The translations under genes and the position numbers were made by a program. 6,329 nt of DNA from JAGUXG01 sp043798435 (GTDB lineage Bacteria; UBA9089; UBA9088; JAGUXG01): the NCBI GenBank assembly GCA_043798435.1, contig JAZDOR010000189.1, positions 1 to 6,329 of the forward strand, written 5' to 3'. Each line of letters begins with the position of its first letter. The stretch's first letter is position 1. Of the stretch, positions 3,935-6,329 are shown piece after piece. A model generated the notes under the pieces. The model saw only the letters and a program-made list of their open reading frames with translations, was not told where the DNA came from and made no database searches.

Positions 3935-6329
3935 ATGGATAAACAAAGCATAGGAGATTTGGTCTGGTTGTCTGCTGTATCTGTTGATATGGTCGGCTCA
4001 ACTAAGATTGAGAAGGCTGATAAAGAAAAAGGGGGAAGGTGCAAAGAGCTATTCAGGATAACAGCGGAGAGAACATTCGAGAGATTTGGTGCGGAAAGGA
4101 TTGAGTGGCATGGAGAAGGAACTGTCTTCTTCTTTAGAGAGACAGATGAGGCTATCAAGGCATCCATTGAATTTATTACAGAAGTAAGGGCTCGTGGGTT
4201 AAGAGAGGTAGGGGCTAAGATTGCGACAAGGGTCTCCATAGGTTCTGGATTAGTCAAGCCCAAGAAGGAGTTAGGCACAATGGATGCAGAATTTATCTCC
4301 TTATGTGGCCATCTCAATTCTGTTGCTCCAGAGGATTCCATCCTCATCACCGAGGATACTTATGACAGCCTCTCAGATTACCAAAGAGAAAAATTTGCCA
4401 TATTCGGGACAACAAATAGGGATAAAGCCATCGCCTTTATATGGCCCAAAGAGGAAGCAAAAGAGAAAGAACATGACCCTGCCTTTGGGATTCGGGAATA
4501 CCTTGCGACAATCAAAGGACAGTGTCAGACCCTCCTCTTTTCCGGGATACCCCAGTCAAGCAAGATACCTTTATTGGAACTGACTGAATCATTCTTTCCC
4601 CTCAAGGTGAAGAGGAAAGGAAGAATGATTGATTTCAAGGTAGAAGAACGACTATGGCTTTCAGATAGCTGGGCTGAATTAGAGACAAAACCCATCCCTT
4701 TTGCAATTGAATATACAGAATCTCAGCCCTTACCTTTTGATGAAATATTCAGAAAAGAAAACCATATCATTCTCCTTGGGGACCCTGGCTCTGGAAAGAC
4801 AACCCTCCTCAGATGGCTTGCCCTTATCTACTCCCAAGGGTTGAAGGCGATTATTGATAAAGGCATAGGGGATGCAAGATTGATTCCCTTTCTTATTCCT
4901 GTCTCTAACCTCTACCTTGAAAGAGAGAGGGAGGTCAATATACATCCAGCAGAGGCAATCCAGAGATGTATAAAAACACTTGGTGTCCATATTGACCTTG
5001 ATTACCTGAAAGAAAGGCTGAAAAAAGGGCAGTGCCTCATCCTTTTAGATGGACTTGATGAGATTTTGGAAAAGAAGGACAGGATAAATACAGCCAGATA
5101 TATTGAGGGTTTCATCAGGGCGTTTGAAAAGAACAGGTTTATCATCACCAGCCGAATCATCGGCTATGAGGAGATAAAGGTAAGCGAAGAGGAGTATATC
5201 CTGGCTGAGTTAGAGGATGAGGAGATAAAGAGGTTCAGCCATAACTGGTTCCTTGCCTTTGAGAGAAGTGTGCAAGGAAAGACCAAATTGGCAGAGATTG
5301 AGGCAGAAAAGGCAAAGGAATCTATTGTTAAGGCAATCAAAGAGAGTGATGCTATCAGAAGATTGGCAAAGAATCCCTTTCTCCTGACCCATATATGCAT
5401 CATCCAGGTTCAAGGACAGACCCTGCCAAAATACAGGGTTGACCTTTATCGGTTAATGTGCGAGACCCTGTTTTCGACCTGGGTTGAGGCAAGGAGTAAG
5501 GCTCTGGGTGGTGTTTTATTGGCCACACCAAGAGACTATCGCGAGGGAGAGAAGGTCCTGGCGCCACTTGCCCTTTGGATGCATGAAGAAATGCAGGGAG
5601 GTCTGGTTGAAGGGGATACAATAAAGTCAAAGATTGCCGGGATTATGAAAGATAGAGGTATCCCGGCAGAGGAAGCCTGGAAATCTACAGAGGAGTTCTT
5701 TAAGTATTTGGCCAACCAGACCCAACTGATAGTTGACAGGGGTGGAGACAGGTGGGGGTTCAGGCATAGGACATTTGAGGAGTTTTTGACAGCACGCGCT
5801 CTGATAATGAATGAGAAATATCCTTCCTACCTTGAAAAATATAGTTATGATACTCAATGGGAAGAGGTATTTCTACTACTTGCTGGCTGGATTGGCATTA
5901 TTGGTGGCAAGGAAAATGAAGTTACCCGAATTGTTGAAGGACTGTTAAGCAAAAAGGATGAATTAGAGAATATCCTACATAAAAACCTACTTTTAGCTGG
6001 TAAGATCATAGCCGAGAATGTTGGAATAAGAAGAGATTTAGCCGAGGCCGTGATAGAAAGGGTCATAGATTTGGCATTAAGGTCTGAGTATGCTTCCCTG
6101 AGATATGAAGCCATGGAGGTTCTAAAGAAGGAGAGGGATATATCCACAAGGAGGCTAATTGGGATTTTAGAAAATAAGGGTGAAGATGAACAGGTGCGAA
6201 GACAGGCAGCCTTAGCATTAAGTGTGATAGGAAGACCTGAATCCATCCCCTTACTCTCCTCAGTCCTTAAGGATAAAGGTGAAGATATAGAGGTGCGAAG
6301 AGAGGCAGCCGAAGCATTGGGCAGAATAG
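3935..6329 (+). CDS. Class III cyclase-like domain - NACHT NTPase - HEAT repeat protein (3' end outside window)
   Basis: One frame is open from ATG 3935 to the window edge (798 codons, no stop); an in-frame TAA at 3911-3913 and no other ATG between fix the start. Residues about 13-165 resemble a class III nucleotidyl cyclase: D18-MVGST for the first metal Asp; H59-G60-E61-G62 where GDG is usual (second metal Asp replaced by Glu); RVSIGSGLV; and CGHLNSVAP-DSILIT, with N128 at the transition-state Asn but Pro instead of Arg after it. Residues about 184-275 are a pre-NACHT linker. The NACHT domain shows Walker A GDPGSGKTT (282-290), Walker B LILLDGLDE (to about 376), sensor TSR (405-407), NPFLLT, and the winged-helix end FRHRTFEEF (609-617). 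From about residue 635 a HEAT region follows, paralogous to the gene at the left edge, with a standard repeat unit starting at base 6242. Likely a cytoplasmic STAND switch in defence or signalling (inferred). Arg codons are 48 AGR to 10 CGN. Confidence 0.92.
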   Translation, partial: MDKQSIGDLVWLSAVSVDMVGSTKIEKADKEKGGRCKELFRITAERTFERFGAERIEWHGEGTVFFFRETDEAIKASIEFITEVRARGLREVGAKIATRVSIGSGLVKPKKELGTMDAEFISLCGHLNSVAPEDSILITEDTYDSLSDYQREKFAIFGTTNRDKAIAFIWPKEEAKEKEHDPAFGIREYLATIKGQCQTLLFSGIPQSSKIPLLELTESFFPLKVKRKGRMIDFKVEERLWLSDSWAELETKPIPFAIEYTESQPLPFDEIFRKENHIILLGDPGSGKTTLLRWLALIYSQGLKAIIDKGIGDARLIPFLIPVSNLYLEREREVNIHPAEAIQRCIKTLGVHIDLDYLKERLKKGQCLILLDGLDEILEKKDRINTARYIEGFIRAFEKNRFIITSRIIGYEEIKVSEEEYILAELEDEEIKRFSHNWFLAFERSVQGKTKLAEIEAEKAKESIVKAIKESDAIRRLAKNPFLLTHICIIQVQGQTLPKYRVDLYRLMCETLFSTWVEARSKALGGVLLATPRDYREGEKVLAPLALWMHEEMQGGLVEGDTIKSKIAGIMKDRGIPAEEAWKSTEEFFKYLANQTQLIVDRGGDRWGFRHRTFEEFLTARALIMNEKYPSYLEKYSYDTQWEEVFLLLAGWIGIIGGKENEVTRIVEGLLSKKDELENILHKNLLLAGKIIAENVGIRRDLAEAVIERVIDLALRSEYASLRYEAMEVLKKERDISTRRLIGILENKGEDEQVRRQAALALSVIGRPESIPLLSSVLKDKGEDIEVRREAAEALGRI

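Noticed and set aside
3781..4350. Minus-strand frame of 189 codons opposite the cyclase-like domain
   Set aside because: The plus strand there encodes recognisable cyclase motifs; the opposite frame has no family features and partly covers the palindromic repeat.
4284..4583. Plus-strand 99-codon frame inside the NACHT gene
   Set aside because: It is out of frame with the continuous cyclase-NACHT gene, has no ribosome site, and its translation shows no domain.
5164..6246. Series of minus-strand frames opposite the NACHT-HEAT region
   Set aside because: All overlap the well-supported NACHT-HEAT coding frame and have no recognisable motifs.

Overview
The window looks like an accessory or defence-type locus from an uncultured, moderately AT-rich bacterium. 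By eye there are frequent AGA/AGG arginine codons, few clear Shine-Dalgarno sites, and intergenic CACAAAG-type palindromic repeats of the kind common in metagenomic candidate-phylum and deltaproteobacterial-like genomes. No rRNA, tRNA, integrase, transposase or CRISPR array is visible, and the taxon cannot be fixed from the sequence. All convincing genes are on the + strand.

Layout. Bases 2-1255 are the 3' end of a gene for a HEAT-repeat protein, entering from the left edge, with seven very similar 99-102 bp units. A strong promoter-like sequence sits directly against the start codon of a three-gene operon. Its genes encode an unrecognised 217-residue protein (1320-1973), an unrecognised 199-residue protein overlapping it by ATGA (1970-2569), and a soluble ComEC-like metallo-beta-lactamase-fold hydrolase (2579-3724). 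Bases 3721-3866 hold CACAAAG-type direct and inverted repeats that enclose what looks like the first 12 codons of a GxxExxY-family gene. From 3935 to the right edge runs one open frame (at least 798 residues, no stop) with a class III nucleotidyl-cyclase-like domain, then a NACHT/STAND NTPase, then HEAT repeats.

The C-terminal part of the first gene and the HEAT part of the last gene are clear paralogues. They align from the segment just after the NACHT winged-helix region through the first repeats. The locus is therefore [NACHT-HEAT 3' end] - [A-B-MBL operon] - [cyclase-like-NACHT-HEAT].

How the parts may work together (inference). NACHT-HEAT proteins are STAND-type switches: repeats sense a ligand, the NTPase oligomerises, and an N-terminal domain acts as effector or signaller. 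Here the N-terminal domain resembles a class III cyclase but has lost or replaced several catalytic residues, so it may be a divergent signalling enzyme or a nucleotide sensor. The A-B-MBL cassette has different arginine codon use from its NACHT neighbours. It may be a separately acquired module, or the effector/accessory part of one system, as MBL genes are beside some antiviral STAND (AVAST-like) genes. The sequence alone cannot separate these.
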